Shown: piece after piece, positions 8,901-17,649 of the stretch
Layout of the letters: the number at the start of each line of letters is the position of its first letter
How positions within the stretch are numbered: position 1 is the first letter of the stretch
DNA from: Bacteroidota bacterium
GTDB lineage: Bacteria; Bacteroidota; Bacteroidia; Chitinophagales; Chitinophagaceae
Assembly: GCA_018268105.1 (NCBI GenBank)
Contig: JAFDXG010000076.1
Location: 1 to 64,000, forward strand
Direction: 5' to 3'
Length of the DNA stretch: 64,000 nt
Notes under the pieces: model-generated
The model's input: only the letters and a program-made list of their open reading frames with translations
The model's database searches: none
Told to the model about the DNA's origin: nothing
Position numbers and translations under genes: made by a program

Positions 8901-9794
8901 TAGTACCGGCGCAGATTTTCGCCGGAAAAAAAATCCAATAAACAATATGAGAAATACAATGGTAATGCCTTGTGTAAACCAGGTATCTTTTCCCAATTGC
9001 CCTGCATTGCCTGCAGAAACTGCTGTGGCGCCAAAGTAACGGGCATCAATATTCGAAAACCTGGTATTTACTTCTGCATGTATAATACTGTCCAGCCCGT
9101 TCAAAAACACTTCATTTTTTCCGGTATTGTTGGGTGGATATACCGGTGTGAGGAATAACATCAGTGTTTTATGATCTTTTGTTAATACACAATTATCATA
9201 CAATTCAAAATTTTCATCATATTGTAATTGCTGCAATTTCCTAAGGGCTATAAAAGATATACCTACAGGATCATTGCTGATCATATTTTTCAATGCAAAA
9301 CCCGAAGGAGAACTAAGTGTTTGCAAATTGTGCTGAAGGGTTTGGGAAATGGTTTGTGGCTGTATCAGGCTATCAATCTGATGGTAATCTTTTTCGGACA
9401 GATAAATAGGCAGGTGTTCGTCTACAATACCAAACAATTCCATGGACATATCATCATCCACCCGGTAATTGATTTTCCTGATATATGTACCCAGTTTGAT
9501 TTTTGACTGTTGTACCAGTTCATCTGAAAATAAAATAAGACTATCTGGGCTGGTGGCATTACTGTCTTTGAGCGATACCATCACAACCAGTTTATCCATA
9601 AACTTGGAATGCTGAAAAACTTCATTCAACTTTTCCACTTTAGGATCTTTGGGTAGTATCCGGGAAATATCTTCTTCAAATTTTAGTCTCGAAGCAAATA
9701 TTGAAGTGAGGATCAATAACCCGGCAAAGCATAGGTAAAGCAGCCATTTTCGTTGCTGAAAGAAATCATATATACCGGAAAAAAATTGCTGCAT
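5910..9794 (-). CDS. Three-part fusion: MMPL/RND lipid exporter, PlsC-type acyltransferase, SAM methyltransferase
   Basis: The 1294-residue protein has three units. Residues 1-860 form an RND/MMPL transporter: an N-terminal helix, a large periplasmic loop, a block of five or six helices, then a repeat of the same plan. Residues about 890-1090 are a lysophospholipid-type acyltransferase with NHQSGLD (about 908-914) and FPEGTRS (about 976). Residues about 1100-1280 are a class I methyltransferase with LDAGCGYG (about 1120) and FTGIDYD. The MMPL part resembles exporters of polyene lipids; the acyltransferase probably attaches the polyene to a lipid scaffold. No stop or frameshift separates the parts, so the fusion looks real. 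The ATG is nine bases from the upstream glycosyltransferase stop. Confidence 0.85.
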   Translation of the reverse strand: MQQFFSGIYDFFQQRKWLLYLCFAGLLILTSIFASRLKFEEDISRILPKDPKVEKLNEVFQHSKFMDKLVVMVSLKDSNATSPDSLILFSDELVQQSKIKLGTYIRKINYRVDDDMSMELFGIVDEHLPIYLSEKDYHQIDSLIQPQTISQTLQHNLQTLSSPSGFALKNMISNDPVGISFIALRKLQQLQYDENFELYDNCVLTKDHKTLMLFLTPVYPPNNTGKNEVFLNGLDSIIHAEVNTRFSNIDARYFGATAVSAGNAGQLGKDTWFTQGITIVFLILFIGFFFRRKSAPVLIMIPVISGALFALAMVYFVRGSISVIAVGTGSVILGIAVNYSLHVFNHFRHTGDIKKVIADLSFPLTLGSLTTIGGFFCLNFAESDMLKDLGTFAGFSLIGAALSSLIFLPHFIHLSKKSRHFEIHPAETVSHSWIDRLAMLRPDRNKYFIGIILLLTVFFAIAAQYVGFETDLNNMNYMPEQLKEAQQKLNKINEATLQSVYIVAEGHDLNQALVNNEKLNAEIEKLKDSNIISKYSGVSTLIISDSLQKVRINRWKNYWTSQKKETLLQILNEKGRVLGYSASAFNVFAAKLNENYVTTDTATAQQLRKTFLDDYITEFPDHATVVTLVKVPPQHKKEVYNVFGSEPAITVLDRQYLTEKFVELINADFTNIALITSLLVFVILWITYGRIELTLIAFLPMMLSWIWILGLMGIFGIKFNIINIIVSTLIFGLGDDYSIFIMDGLLQEYRTGSKNLSSFKSSILLSAITTIVGLGVLIFAQHPALRSIAAISVVGILCVVLMAQVFIPWLFSLLITNRTKKGLYPWTAMSFFKTVFSQVWFIGGSMILAGIGFLLVRCNPFNKEKGKYFYHIAIATFSKSLIYIMSNVKKTIFNPHGENFKKPAVLICNHQSGLDNFVMMMMHPAIIVLTNDKVRSAPVSGAVVRMADYYSVSDGAEKSMEKMSEKMKQGYSIVIFPEGTRSSAGFMKRFHKGAFLLAEQLNADILPVMIHGTGYTLSKGDMMLKDGHINIRFLPRITSDDDSFGTNYTERSKKIGKYFRDKFNEWKTSLEQPRWFREKLFYNYIYKGPVMEWYMRVKVRLEKDYQVFHNLLPVQGKFLDAGCGYGFMSYMLHFAAPQRDFTGIDYDEEKTIVANHCFSKDEGIRFIHADILKYDFEKYDGIIMADMLHYLHEGEQEQVLQKAIQSLSAEGVLIIRDGDKEKKKHSGTKLTEFFSTKVFAFNKTTDLGLSFLSGSMIRNIAVANDMECTEIDETKYTSNVIFVLRKKQNDSIEI

Positions 9795-9803
9795 CTGAGT
9801 AAA

Positions 9804-10985
9804 TTAAACTGCTACACGCTTATTTTTCCGAAATAATACAAGGATAACCCAGGTAAGTAGTCCACCAAGTATAGCTGCAATTACAGCAAGTGTCATACTT
9901 CCATACAGGTATTGCTGAAAATTATGCTTAACACTATTGAAAGTTATGCCGTAGGAGAATGTGAGTTCATCTCCTTTTTCCAACATCCATATCGCACCTG
10001 TTTTATAACTTAGATATATTATCAGTGGAATCATGGGTGGTATGCTGATATGAGCCGCAAGTATAACAAGTGCTTTGTTGAGCCTAAACAATATTGCAAG
10101 AAAAATAGCGCTCATTAACTGAAAACCCCATATTGGAACAATACCCATAAAAACACCGAATGCAATTGAAAATACTTTAATATGCCTTGGCTCATAAATA
10201 TTGATGAGGTGTTCCCTGATAAATTTATTGCGTCGCTCTTTTACAAAAATATCCCTGAGAAAATTTCGTGGTTTGATATAGAGTACACTTATTAAAACAA
10301 GAATCGTATTCAAAATACTAATTCGAAAAAAGTCTTTAAAAGGCCTGAAGTGTGATACTCTTTCTTTTCCCGGAGCATAATATACAGATACCGGAACAGA
10401 ATGTACCGGGATATCTTTCCAGGCAGACCTTACCAGCACTTCTATTTCAAATTCATATTTCCTTGTAAAGAACTTCATATTCTTTAAAAGCGATATAGGA
10501 TAAAGACGATAACCCGATTGAGTGTCCGGAAGTTTAATTCCAGTCTCCACCTTAAACCAAAAATTTGAAAACCGGTTACCAAAACTGCTTTTACCCGGAA
10601 CAGAAGACTGGTTCATATTGCGGGAACCGATAATAATAGACTGGGGATGAAATTTCAACTGATCTATAAAAATAGTCAGGTCTTTTGCAAAATGCTGCCC
10701 ATCGGAATCAATGGTGATTGCATAATCATATCCCAGTTCCAATGCTCTCTTAATGCCTTGCCGGATAGCCCAGCCCTTACCCTGATTTATTGTATAATTC
10801 ACCTGTTCCATACCGGCAAAACCCGTCAATATTGCTGCTGTATTATCAGTAGATCCATCGTTCACAACTATAATGTTGGAAGTATAGTGTAACACATCCT
10901 CAATTACATTACGAAGGGTTTGTCCGTTATTATAAGTTGGGATAATTACACAAACACTATAATCATTAAATGCATTCCTAAGCAT
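9804..10985 (-). CDS. Family 2 glycosyltransferase with C-terminal DUF2062 membrane domain
   Basis: The N-terminal part is a GT-A glycosyltransferase: CVIIPTYNN, then VVNDGSTDNT and the metal-binding ITIDSDGQH. The C-terminal third has membrane segments of the DUF2062 type (GIVPIWGFQLM). Such GT2-DUF2062 proteins are common in flexirubin and aryl-polyene loci and probably glycosylate, or otherwise transfer a group to, the lipid. I chose the ATG at 10985, not the upstream ATG at 11021, because AGAGGAAAA lies just ahead of it and a -7 box at 11027-11034 would start transcription at about 11020. From this start the protein is 393 residues. It is the first gene of the operon. Confidence 0.82.
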   Translation of the reverse strand: MLRNAFNDYSVCVIIPTYNNGQTLRNVIEDVLHYTSNIIVVNDGSTDNTAAILTGFAGMEQVNYTINQGKGWAIRQGIKRALELGYDYAITIDSDGQHFAKDLTIFIDQLKFHPQSIIIGSRNMNQSSVPGKSSFGNRFSNFWFKVETGIKLPDTQSGYRLYPISLLKNMKFFTRKYEFEIEVLVRSAWKDIPVHSVPVSVYYAPGKERVSHFRPFKDFFRISILNTILVLISVLYIKPRNFLRDIFVKERRNKFIREHLINIYEPRHIKVFSIAFGVFMGIVPIWGFQLMSAIFLAILFRLNKALVILAAHISIPPMIPLIIYLSYKTGAIWMLEKGDELTFSYGITFNSVKHNFQQYLYGSMTLAVIAAILGGLLTWVILVLFRKNKRVAV

Positions 10986-11026
10986 AACTTTTTCCTCTGT
11001 CAATAACCCGTACGTATACATTGCGA

Positions 11027-11034
11027 CAAAGATA
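11027..11034 (-). promoter_or_regulatory. Candidate -7 box for the polyene-type operon
   Basis: The minus strand reads TATCTTTG, a full match to TAnnTTTG. It would place the transcript start near 11020, ahead of the preferred ATG at 10985. A CAAA (TTTG on minus) occurs 16 bases upstream at 11051-11054, shorter than the usual spacing, so the -33 element is doubtful. Confidence 0.4.
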
Positions 11035-11096
11035 TTAAATAGCTACTGCTCAAAAAAAAATCACCTTTTAGAATTAGTTTCCCGACAAATCGCTAT

Positions 11097-11140
11097 GAAG
11101 AGGAAAACCTTTGCATCTCTTCGACTTTGCGTGACTAAAT
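11097..11140. repeat. Interspersed repeat remnant of the 'ctttgc...ctttgcgtga' type
   Basis: The spacer contains CCTTTGCATCTCTTCGAC followed by TTTGCGTGAC. It resembles, in opposite orientation, the GC-richer element at 19081-19215 (ACGCAACGCACGCAAAGGAG). Both lie between genes. The match is by eye and partial. Confidence 0.35.
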
Positions 11141-11160
11141 TTTTTTCTTTACTTCCCGGA

Positions 11161-12006
11161 TTACCGCTCCTTTTTAGAATAAATATCAAGAATCTCTTTT
11201 TCCTTTTTGGTAAGACTTTGCATACCCTTTTGGTGAATTTTTTCCAATATCTGATCCACTTTTTTTTGGACTTCTATTTTTTCTGCATTGTAACGGTCCT
11301 CAAGAGTATAGGAGTGGTTATGTTTTTTATAAAAAAGATTGTCTATTAAAAGATAATGCGGCATTTTGATAATGATATATATAAATACAATACTTGGGAT
11401 AAGAATAATAAGAATTGGGAAATAGTTGTAGGTAAGTACTGAAGGTTCAAGTAAAATTGCTATCAACATACCTGCAACAGCAGCTCCCAAATGTGCTTCA
11501 TGTCCGATATTGTTGTTGCGCGACCGGATACCGTATATAGAGTAAAGAATAAATGCCAGTCCGAATATCCAGGCGGGGAATGATATTGGCAGAAACAATA
11601 ACCCGATATTGAACCCGGGAAAAAGCGCTATTGAAGAATAAATTATTCCGCTTACGGCCCCGGATGCTCCTACAGAACTATAATCACCATCTTTTTTATG
11701 CAATAAAAGTGAAAACAGGTTTCCTGCAATAAGGCTCCCAAAGTAGATCAGCAGGTAAGAAAATGCTCCCAATTGTCCCGCCAGGCTGGTACTGAAAAGA
11801 TACAGCGAAATCATATTGAAGATCAGGTGCATCCAGTTGACATGTAAAAAACCTGAAGTTACCAGACGATCGTATTGTTTGAAGACAGTAATTTTTTCCA
11901 CTTCAAAAGCATATCGGTTATAAAATATACTGTCTTTAAACCCCCGGTAAGAAATATAAACATTTGCAGCTATAATCAACAGGCTGATTAATTCAGTAAT
12001 GGTCAT
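11161..12006 (-). CDS. Rhomboid-family intramembrane serine protease
   Basis: The 281-residue protein has about six hydrophobic segments up to residue 225 and a charged C-terminal tail. The rhomboid catalytic pair is visible: Ser115 in GASG (113-116) and His172 in EAHLGAAVAG. The oxyanion region HVNWMHLIFNM (55-65) includes the conserved His and Asn64. Rhomboids cleave transmembrane segments of other membrane proteins; the substrate is not predictable. The tail is rich in Lys and Glu with several K-K and E-K pairs and looks cytoplasmic. It is a single gene on the minus strand, separated from the glycosyltransferase operon by about 175 bases. Confidence 0.9.
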   Translation of the reverse strand: MTITELISLLIIAANVYISYRGFKDSIFYNRYAFEVEKITVFKQYDRLVTSGFLHVNWMHLIFNMISLYLFSTSLAGQLGAFSYLLIYFGSLIAGNLFSLLLHKKDGDYSSVGASGAVSGIIYSSIALFPGFNIGLLFLPISFPAWIFGLAFILYSIYGIRSRNNNIGHEAHLGAAVAGMLIAILLEPSVLTYNYFPILIILIPSIVFIYIIIKMPHYLLIDNLFYKKHNHSYTLEDRYNAEKIEVQKKVDQILEKIHQKGMQSLTKKEKEILDIYSKKER

Positions 12007-12217
12007 AATAAGCTGTTATAAATCGCAGGTATATATTTTTCAACTGTGTTAAAAATAGCTCAATTTATCTAAATAAACCGTAAGAGTGCTAAAGAGAACA
12101 GAAAACCGAAAATCAATAGTGAACATCAGTTGGAAAAAATCAGAAGTCTGTTTTCATTAAGGAGCAATATACTTCCTGTATTTTTAAATCGGTAGTTTAT
12201 TGAAAAAGTGAAATATT

Positions 12218-13003
12218 TTAACCCTGTTTATGCAGATAGTACTTGAACAATTCTTCAAGCCTGTTATCCCATTTGCCAATTACATAAACAACATCTTCGG
12301 AAAAAACATTTTTGAATTCTTTAATATCCTCTGGTAAAATCTCTTTCTGGGAAACTATATCGATACCTTTAATATCGCCCTTAGAAACAAACTATGTGAA
12401 CCCATTGTAAGTTATCAATTCACCTGTTTTTGTTCTTACAGTAAAAGGATACATTCCCATTGCAAGTTCGGGTGCCCGGGCACCGGCAAACCTAAGTTCA
12501 TGCGGCAAGGCTAACTTACTTGGTTTGATATCTGCAACTTCAGTAAGTAGCAGAAATTTTGAAATGTATATTTGTAATGGTGGGGCATCCGAAAAATGAA
12601 ATATGCATAAGTCTTCTTCTTCGCCATTATCAAAAACCGATTTTGCAGGGAACTGCAGGCTGCAGGGGCCATAAGAACTTTGAGGATAAGATAGCCCTCC
12701 AATTTCTTACAGTTTTTCAAATAACTGACTGTCGGGTAAGAGCGACAAGTTGTTTCATTCCCTTATCAGGTTTAACTGACTTTTTATAATCAACCTTGCT
12801 GTAATCTCATCCGGGGTAATAAGCCAATAGTCATCACTATCTTCCTGCTTATACATTTTGCCAAAACCAAATTCTTCACAGAAAGCTAATGCGTCATAGA
12901 TCGTTTTAACTTCTATATCGTTGTCTGCTATTTAAGACTCAATATCAAACTCCATAATCTTCATAAAAGGCCCGTCAGGAGTGGATAATTCACGAATTTT
13001 CAT
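12218..13003 (-). pseudogene. Decayed gene of unknown family with four in-frame stops and no frameshift
   Basis: One minus-strand frame can be read from the ATG at 13001-13003 to the TAA at 12218-12220, 262 codons including the final stop. It is broken by TAA at 12932-12934, TGA at 12755-12757, TAA at 12707-12709 and TAG at 12392-12394. Between stops the text is protein-like, for example DALAFCEEFGFGKMYKQ, DNGEEEDLCIFHF and YPFTVRTKTGELITYNGF. All four stops could arise by single transitions from Gln or Trp codons. The unbroken frame suggests recent loss of selection by point mutation. Two shorter expressed proteins are an alternative reading. I do not recognise the family. Confidence 0.65.
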
Positions 13004-13136
13004 TGCTGGTATTTAGGTAATGTAACACACAATGTACCACATGCAATTTCGATATAGTTATCATAAAATATTTTTCTCAATTGAAAATGACAAATCACTG
13101 TTTTTCGAAATTTTTCAATCGGGGAAAAATAATTTT

Positions 13137-15518
13137 TTACTGCTCTTTAATCAGCCATATATCAGATATCTTCGACTGCTTTCTCCAGTTGAGATTGGAT
13201 TCTTCAGGTTCGTCAAAACTTACAGTGATTTTACCATCGGCAGTTGTAGTTTTGGGTAGTACCCATTCCTTAAAGCCTTCTCCATCTTTATGGTAAATAA
13301 CTGGATATATTCTCTGATTGTCAACACGCAATAATGCATCACCTGAACCACATACCTGTATTTTATAGCGTCCATTGGGATCAAGATTAGTATAGTGCAG
13401 TAACGGGCATCTTTGAAAGGTTTGAAAGGATAATCGCTGACGGCTTTTGCCATTGTCCCACCAGGCTATATCTGTAGCGTCCTCAGAAATAGTTTCAACC
13501 CGTGGACCTTTGCTAATGCTTGAAATATCATCATAATAACTGCCGACACCCGGGTGTTCCCAACGGCTGATTCGCAGGATACGTTTATAAGCAGCAGCTT
13601 TATCTGACATTGTTTTGATTTTCTTAAACTCATCTGCCAGCCACCACCTGTTGTTAAGCGGATAATCTACAAAATCGAGTACGGCTCCCCTCTCGTAACC
13701 ACTTGCCTTGTAGAGTGGTACACTGGTTTGAAAGCCTATTGATCTGTAAAGCGACTCACATAATCCGGCGATTTTATTGTGTAATTCCGGTGAAACCTGT
13801 AACTCATCTGCAAGGTTTACAATAGCCAATGCACTATCCATAACTGGTGTGAGATTATTGGAATCTGCAGTTGCAAGTAAAGCATTGGCCCTTGTTTCAA
13901 GTCCCTGTTCGTAAATGAGCCTTCTTCTTGTATAAGTATCATAATTGGATCGCAACAACAACATCTGCCAGCGCCAGTTGTGCGTAAGTTCGGGATGCTG
14001 ATTTTCCAGATTTTTCCAAAATGAATAAGTGGCTTCTACCCCACCGTTTTCTTCCAGTGGCCCATTCCAGTTTTGTTCCAGTGCTGCTATACCTGCAGAT
14101 ACACTCTTTTCAAAACCAGATCCGAAAAAGTATCTTGCATATTCTTCCAGTACTTCATTCACATCCTTTTGCGGATTCCATGCCCCCATACTCCAAACTA
14201 TTTTATTTATATCATCATGGCAGCCATCAGAGTAGGATACAAAACCATCAGTAAAGGGAGCATTTGTTTGCTGAATTTTTGAAAACGCAAAGGGTCGCGG
14301 GTTTACCGCTTCTCTTCCAAGCGTCAGGGCATAAGCCTGGTCCCAGTGAGCTACCGGAAATTCACAGCGTACAGAATGTGTAATATCTGGATATTGACGG
14401 TGCCTGTATTTTGCAGGCAGACGATACCGTGTTTGTGCAATAGGAGGGCTACCCGGACCAGATACTACGCCTTCCAGCCAATCAGGCTGATATTGATGCA
14501 GATATTCATAAAAATAATCCACCTGAGCTTCGCTAAAGCCCTGGAGTGATACCCATATTTTAGCATTAGGATGATATTTAACCAGCCTGTCGTGGAGGTC
14601 TTTGAGGAATGGCATTACCTCAGCAGGCTCATTATCACCGGGATCGCCACCCGGGAAAAAAATATGATCGAGGCGGGGACAAGCTTTATAAAAGGTTTCA
14701 TGAATATCCAGTTCTGCCTGTCGTTTAGCCTTGTCCGTAAGATCGAAGGTAGCCGGTGTCCATACCCAATAGTCCATATCATAAGCCTGGCATATTTCGC
14801 TCATTTTTACCCGCATAGCTGCTGCGGAAATTGTGAAATGCGGACTCGGCTTATCATCTTCATGAAAAGGAATACCTTCTATGGCATTGGTACCAAAAAT
14901 TGCGAGGTCGCGGATATATTGTTCAAACTGTGCAGGCGTCCATGCATCATAGGAATTTGCAGTATTTCTATACCCCAGTTGATGACCACGAATAGGATAT
15001 GCGGGAGAAGATACAATATCAACCGGAGTTTGCAAATAAAGGCTCTGTCTGCTCATTCTAAGATTCCGCAGGAGCCAGCCTGCACCAAACAATATACCAC
15101 GACTATCTTTACCGATAATCCAGGTGATGGTCTTACGACCGTCAGTTTGTGTGATCACACGAAATCCTTCCGGTTTAAACAAAGCGCTGCTCTTATCCAC
15201 AATATGCGGCACCGCAATTCCATCCAGTGCTGCATCAGAAGCCATTGCAATGGCAAAGACCGGAATATTTTTACCCGGCCATTTCATGGTGCTTTTTAAT
15301 AACACACCAGTTCGTTTATTTATTTCTTCCTGAAGTATTCTAACCACAGTTTCCCGCATGGGTGAAGGTACAGTTCCCGAAAGCAGTACCTGGGCATCTT
15401 TTAATTGTACCTGTTGTGCTGATACATATTTAGAAGGTAAGAAAACACACAATATAATACTCCCAATCAAAAGGGCACAGTATTGATATTTCAAAATAGT
15501 CAGGATTTTTTTAGGCAT
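13137..15518 (-). CDS. Secreted glycoside hydrolase of the GH20/GH67-like TIM-barrel superfamily
   Basis: The 793-residue protein has a signal peptide (residues 1-34, ending VSAQQ). Next comes a small alpha/beta domain (about 40-155) like the zincin-like N-terminal domain of hexosaminidases and alpha-glucuronidases. Residues about 160-480 read as a TIM barrel, with HQLGYRNTANSYDAW, an NAIEGIPFHEDD strand and HIFFPGGDPGDNEP. A helical region and a beta-rich end follow. The exact GH family and catalytic residues are not certain. It precedes two alpha-L-fucosidase genes of the same strand, so it may act on a fucosylated or N-acetylhexosamine-containing glycan; that is inference from neighbours. 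Confidence 0.6.
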   Translation of the reverse strand: MPKKILTILKYQYCALLIGSIILCVFLPSKYVSAQQVQLKDAQVLLSGTVPSPMRETVVRILQEEINKRTGVLLKSTMKWPGKNIPVFAIAMASDAALDGIAVPHIVDKSSALFKPEGFRVITQTDGRKTITWIIGKDSRGILFGAGWLLRNLRMSRQSLYLQTPVDIVSSPAYPIRGHQLGYRNTANSYDAWTPAQFEQYIRDLAIFGTNAIEGIPFHEDDKPSPHFTISAAAMRVKMSEICQAYDMDYWVWTPATFDLTDKAKRQAELDIHETFYKACPRLDHIFFPGGDPGDNEPAEVMPFLKDLHDRLVKYHPNAKIWVSLQGFSEAQVDYFYEYLHQYQPDWLEGVVSGPGSPPIAQTRYRLPAKYRHRQYPDITHSVRCEFPVAHWDQAYALTLGREAVNPRPFAFSKIQQTNAPFTDGFVSYSDGCHDDINKIVWSMGAWNPQKDVNEVLEEYARYFFGSGFEKSVSAGIAALEQNWNGPLEENGGVEATYSFWKNLENQHPELTHNWRWQMLLLRSNYDTYTRRRLIYEQGLETRANALLATADSNNLTPVMDSALAIVNLADELQVSPELHNKIAGLCESLYRSIGFQTSVPLYKASGYERGAVLDFVDYPLNNRWWLADEFKKIKTMSDKAAAYKRILRISRWEHPGVGSYYDDISSISKGPRVETISEDATDIAWWDNGKSRQRLSFQTFQRCPLLHYTNLDPNGRYKIQVCGSGDALLRVDNQRIYPVIYHKDGEGFKEWVLPKTTTADGKITVSFDEPEESNLNWRKQSKISDIWLIKEQ

Positions 15519-15651
15519 GAGTTAATGCAAATTTCTAAATAAAGAATGTTTATTTTAAAAGAGCAATAACTGTTGAAAATATACTTACAACCCGGATATA
15601 TTTTGAATGTGATTGTAAAAACCTTGGATATTATTCCAAAAGAAAGTACTG

Positions 15652-17625
15652 TTAATAAACATTCAGTTCCGCTATTGTTATCAGTTTTGGAGCATTGTCA
15701 TTGCCTGCCACTGCTGTAGCCTGTAGCCGGATATATCTTGCTTCGGTTTTTTTATTTAATGAAACGTATTGATCTACGGGGTTTGCTGCAATATTTGAGA
15801 ATTCACCTTCCGCAGATGATTGCCAGTTTTTGCCATCTGCACTTGTCTCAAATATGTATTTACTGATTAATCCTGCAGTTTTTTTATCCTGACGCGGTAA
15901 TACTGAAAAAGCTATTATCGGCTGAACCTTCCCCATATCTATTGTAATCTGCTGGGGCAAAATACCTATTGCAGTTTCCCAAAATGTATTTTTGTTATTG
16001 TCAAATATAAACTCCTTTTTGCTACCGGGGGCAGTAGGCGTATTTGCAATTATTTTCCAGCCTGCTCTGTTAATAGAATGGCGCAGGCTATTGATAGCAG
16101 TATAATCAGCTTTTGCTTCTGCAAATAATCCCACATCGCTGAGCGCAATGCATACCGGTGCGTAAAAATGAATTCTTAGTTTTTGGGTTGTGACAAATTC
16201 CGGCAACCGTATTAATCTTGTTGATCCGATACTGGTTGCTGATGCCAACCGCTGCCATTGATTGTTTTGCCATTGTTCTATAATCACACTATCCAGCCTT
16301 TGACCCAATTTAATATTCTCCCGGAGACGGATAATATTAAAGCGTTTGCGGGTTTTCAAATCTATAGTCAGTTCAGGATGAGTTTCTTTATCGTCAGTAG
16401 CCCAGTAGCTATAGCGATCGTTGTCGGTTAAATTGACTGTACCAAAATTTTTATCATTCTTATTCCTAATGTTGGAAGCATGAAATACGGCATTCTTTGC
16501 AAGATTGTCACTAAAACTTTTGCGTACTTTATCGCCAAAGGCTTTTAAAGACAGGACATCATTATTTTGCAGAAGTCCATCCCTGTCAGGGGCAAGTCCC
16601 AGGTTGAGGCATGCACCGCGGCCTACACTTTTTAAATAGAGGTCAAATAATTGATCGGGTGTTTTTACTTTATCATCCTGGTCGGGGTGATAAAACCATC
16701 CTGGTCGCAGCGGTACATCACATTCTGCAGGTATCCAGTATTTACCATCACGCTGGCCTGTTGTAAGAAACCTGTCGTCTACAAAGCCGGGCGCCGGGCT
16801 TTTGCCATCCGGTCCAACCGGTGAAAATGTAGCCCAGCAGGTTTCGCCTGCTGTACCCCGCTCATTACCAACCCAGCGCACATCGGGGCCAATATCACTA
16901 AAGATTACAGCCCCCGGCTGCATCTTTCTTGTTATTTGCCAGATAGAAGGCCAATCATAGTATGTAGAACGGTCAATAGTCCTTTTTTCTTTTGCCCCGC
17001 CATAATACCCATCACCACCATTTGCACCATCGTGCCAACTGATAAAAAGTGGTCCATAATTACTATATAGCTCTGTCAGCTCTTCCCGGTAATGTTGTAC
17101 ATAGAGTGGTGTACCATAGGATGCATCATTTCTGTCCCAGGCAGAACAATACACACCAAACTGCATTCCCTGTTTATGAGCAGCTTCCATGAACTCTTTT
17201 ACCATATCTCCTTTACCATTTCGCCAGGGACTTTTGCTGATATTATAGTTGGTAGCCTTTGTGGGATATAAGCAAAACCCATCATGATGTTTAGCAACAG
17301 ACACAAGCCCGTTAAAACCGGCGGACTTAGCAGCCGCAGCTATCTGGTTGGCATCAAAATGTGCAGGATTGAATATTGAAGGAGAAGCATCACCATATCC
17401 CCATTCTTTATTTTCAAAAGTGGTGGGGGTAAAATGAATCAGGCAATACATCTCCATTTCATGCCAGTTGAGTTGTGCTTCAGAAGGCAGAGCACCATAG
17501 GGAGCAGGAGCATTTTCCACCATCTCATTCTTTATATTGTTTTTGTCACCCCCTGCCTTGTATATTATAAATACAAATACCGGCAGGAAAATCACTGCAA
17601 AAAATTTAATCCAAACACTATTCAT
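15652..17625 (-). CDS. Alpha-L-fucosidase (GH29) with F5/8-type carbohydrate-binding regions
   Basis: The 657-residue protein has an N-terminal membrane/signal segment (residues 5-23). The GH29 barrel covers about 45-370: GFNGLVSVAKHHDGFCLYPT near 103 and WHDGANGG with the likely nucleophile Asp199. Two beta-rich regions follow (about 380-510 and 530-657); the second has ETSADGKNWQ and ARYIRLQA, typical of F5/8 type C (discoidin/CBM32) modules. The enzyme removes alpha-linked fucose from glycans outside the cytoplasm. It is 24 bases downstream of the second fucosidase gene and probably in one transcript with it and with the 793-residue hydrolase. Confidence 0.88.
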   Translation of the reverse strand: MNSVWIKFFAVIFLPVFVFIIYKAGGDKNNIKNEMVENAPAPYGALPSEAQLNWHEMEMYCLIHFTPTTFENKEWGYGDASPSIFNPAHFDANQIAAAAKSAGFNGLVSVAKHHDGFCLYPTKATNYNISKSPWRNGKGDMVKEFMEAAHKQGMQFGVYCSAWDRNDASYGTPLYVQHYREELTELYSNYGPLFISWHDGANGGDGYYGGAKEKRTIDRSTYYDWPSIWQITRKMQPGAVIFSDIGPDVRWVGNERGTAGETCWATFSPVGPDGKSPAPGFVDDRFLTTGQRDGKYWIPAECDVPLRPGWFYHPDQDDKVKTPDQLFDLYLKSVGRGACLNLGLAPDRDGLLQNNDVLSLKAFGDKVRKSFSDNLAKNAVFHASNIRNKNDKNFGTVNLTDNDRYSYWATDDKETHPELTIDLKTRKRFNIIRLRENIKLGQRLDSVIIEQWQNNQWQRLASATSIGSTRLIRLPEFVTTQKLRIHFYAPVCIALSDVGLFAEAKADYTAINSLRHSINRAGWKIIANTPTAPGSKKEFIFDNNKNTFWETAIGILPQQITIDMGKVQPIIAFSVLPRQDKKTAGLISKYIFETSADGKNWQSSAEGEFSNIAANPVDQYVSLNKKTEARYIRLQATAVAGNDNAPKLITIAELNVY

Positions 17626-17649
17626 TGTATAATTTTTAAGTAGAGTTGT

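Noticed and set aside
12511..12720. 69-codon minus-strand frame as a separate small gene
   Set aside because: It is out of frame with the protein-like text that spans the whole 12218-13003 region and lacks a ribosome-binding site, so the decayed-gene reading explains the region better.
14571..15299. 242-codon plus-strand frame inside the glycoside hydrolase gene
   Set aside because: It is fully antisense to a gene with a signal peptide and a clear fold; its own translation has no domain and uses rare-looking residues.
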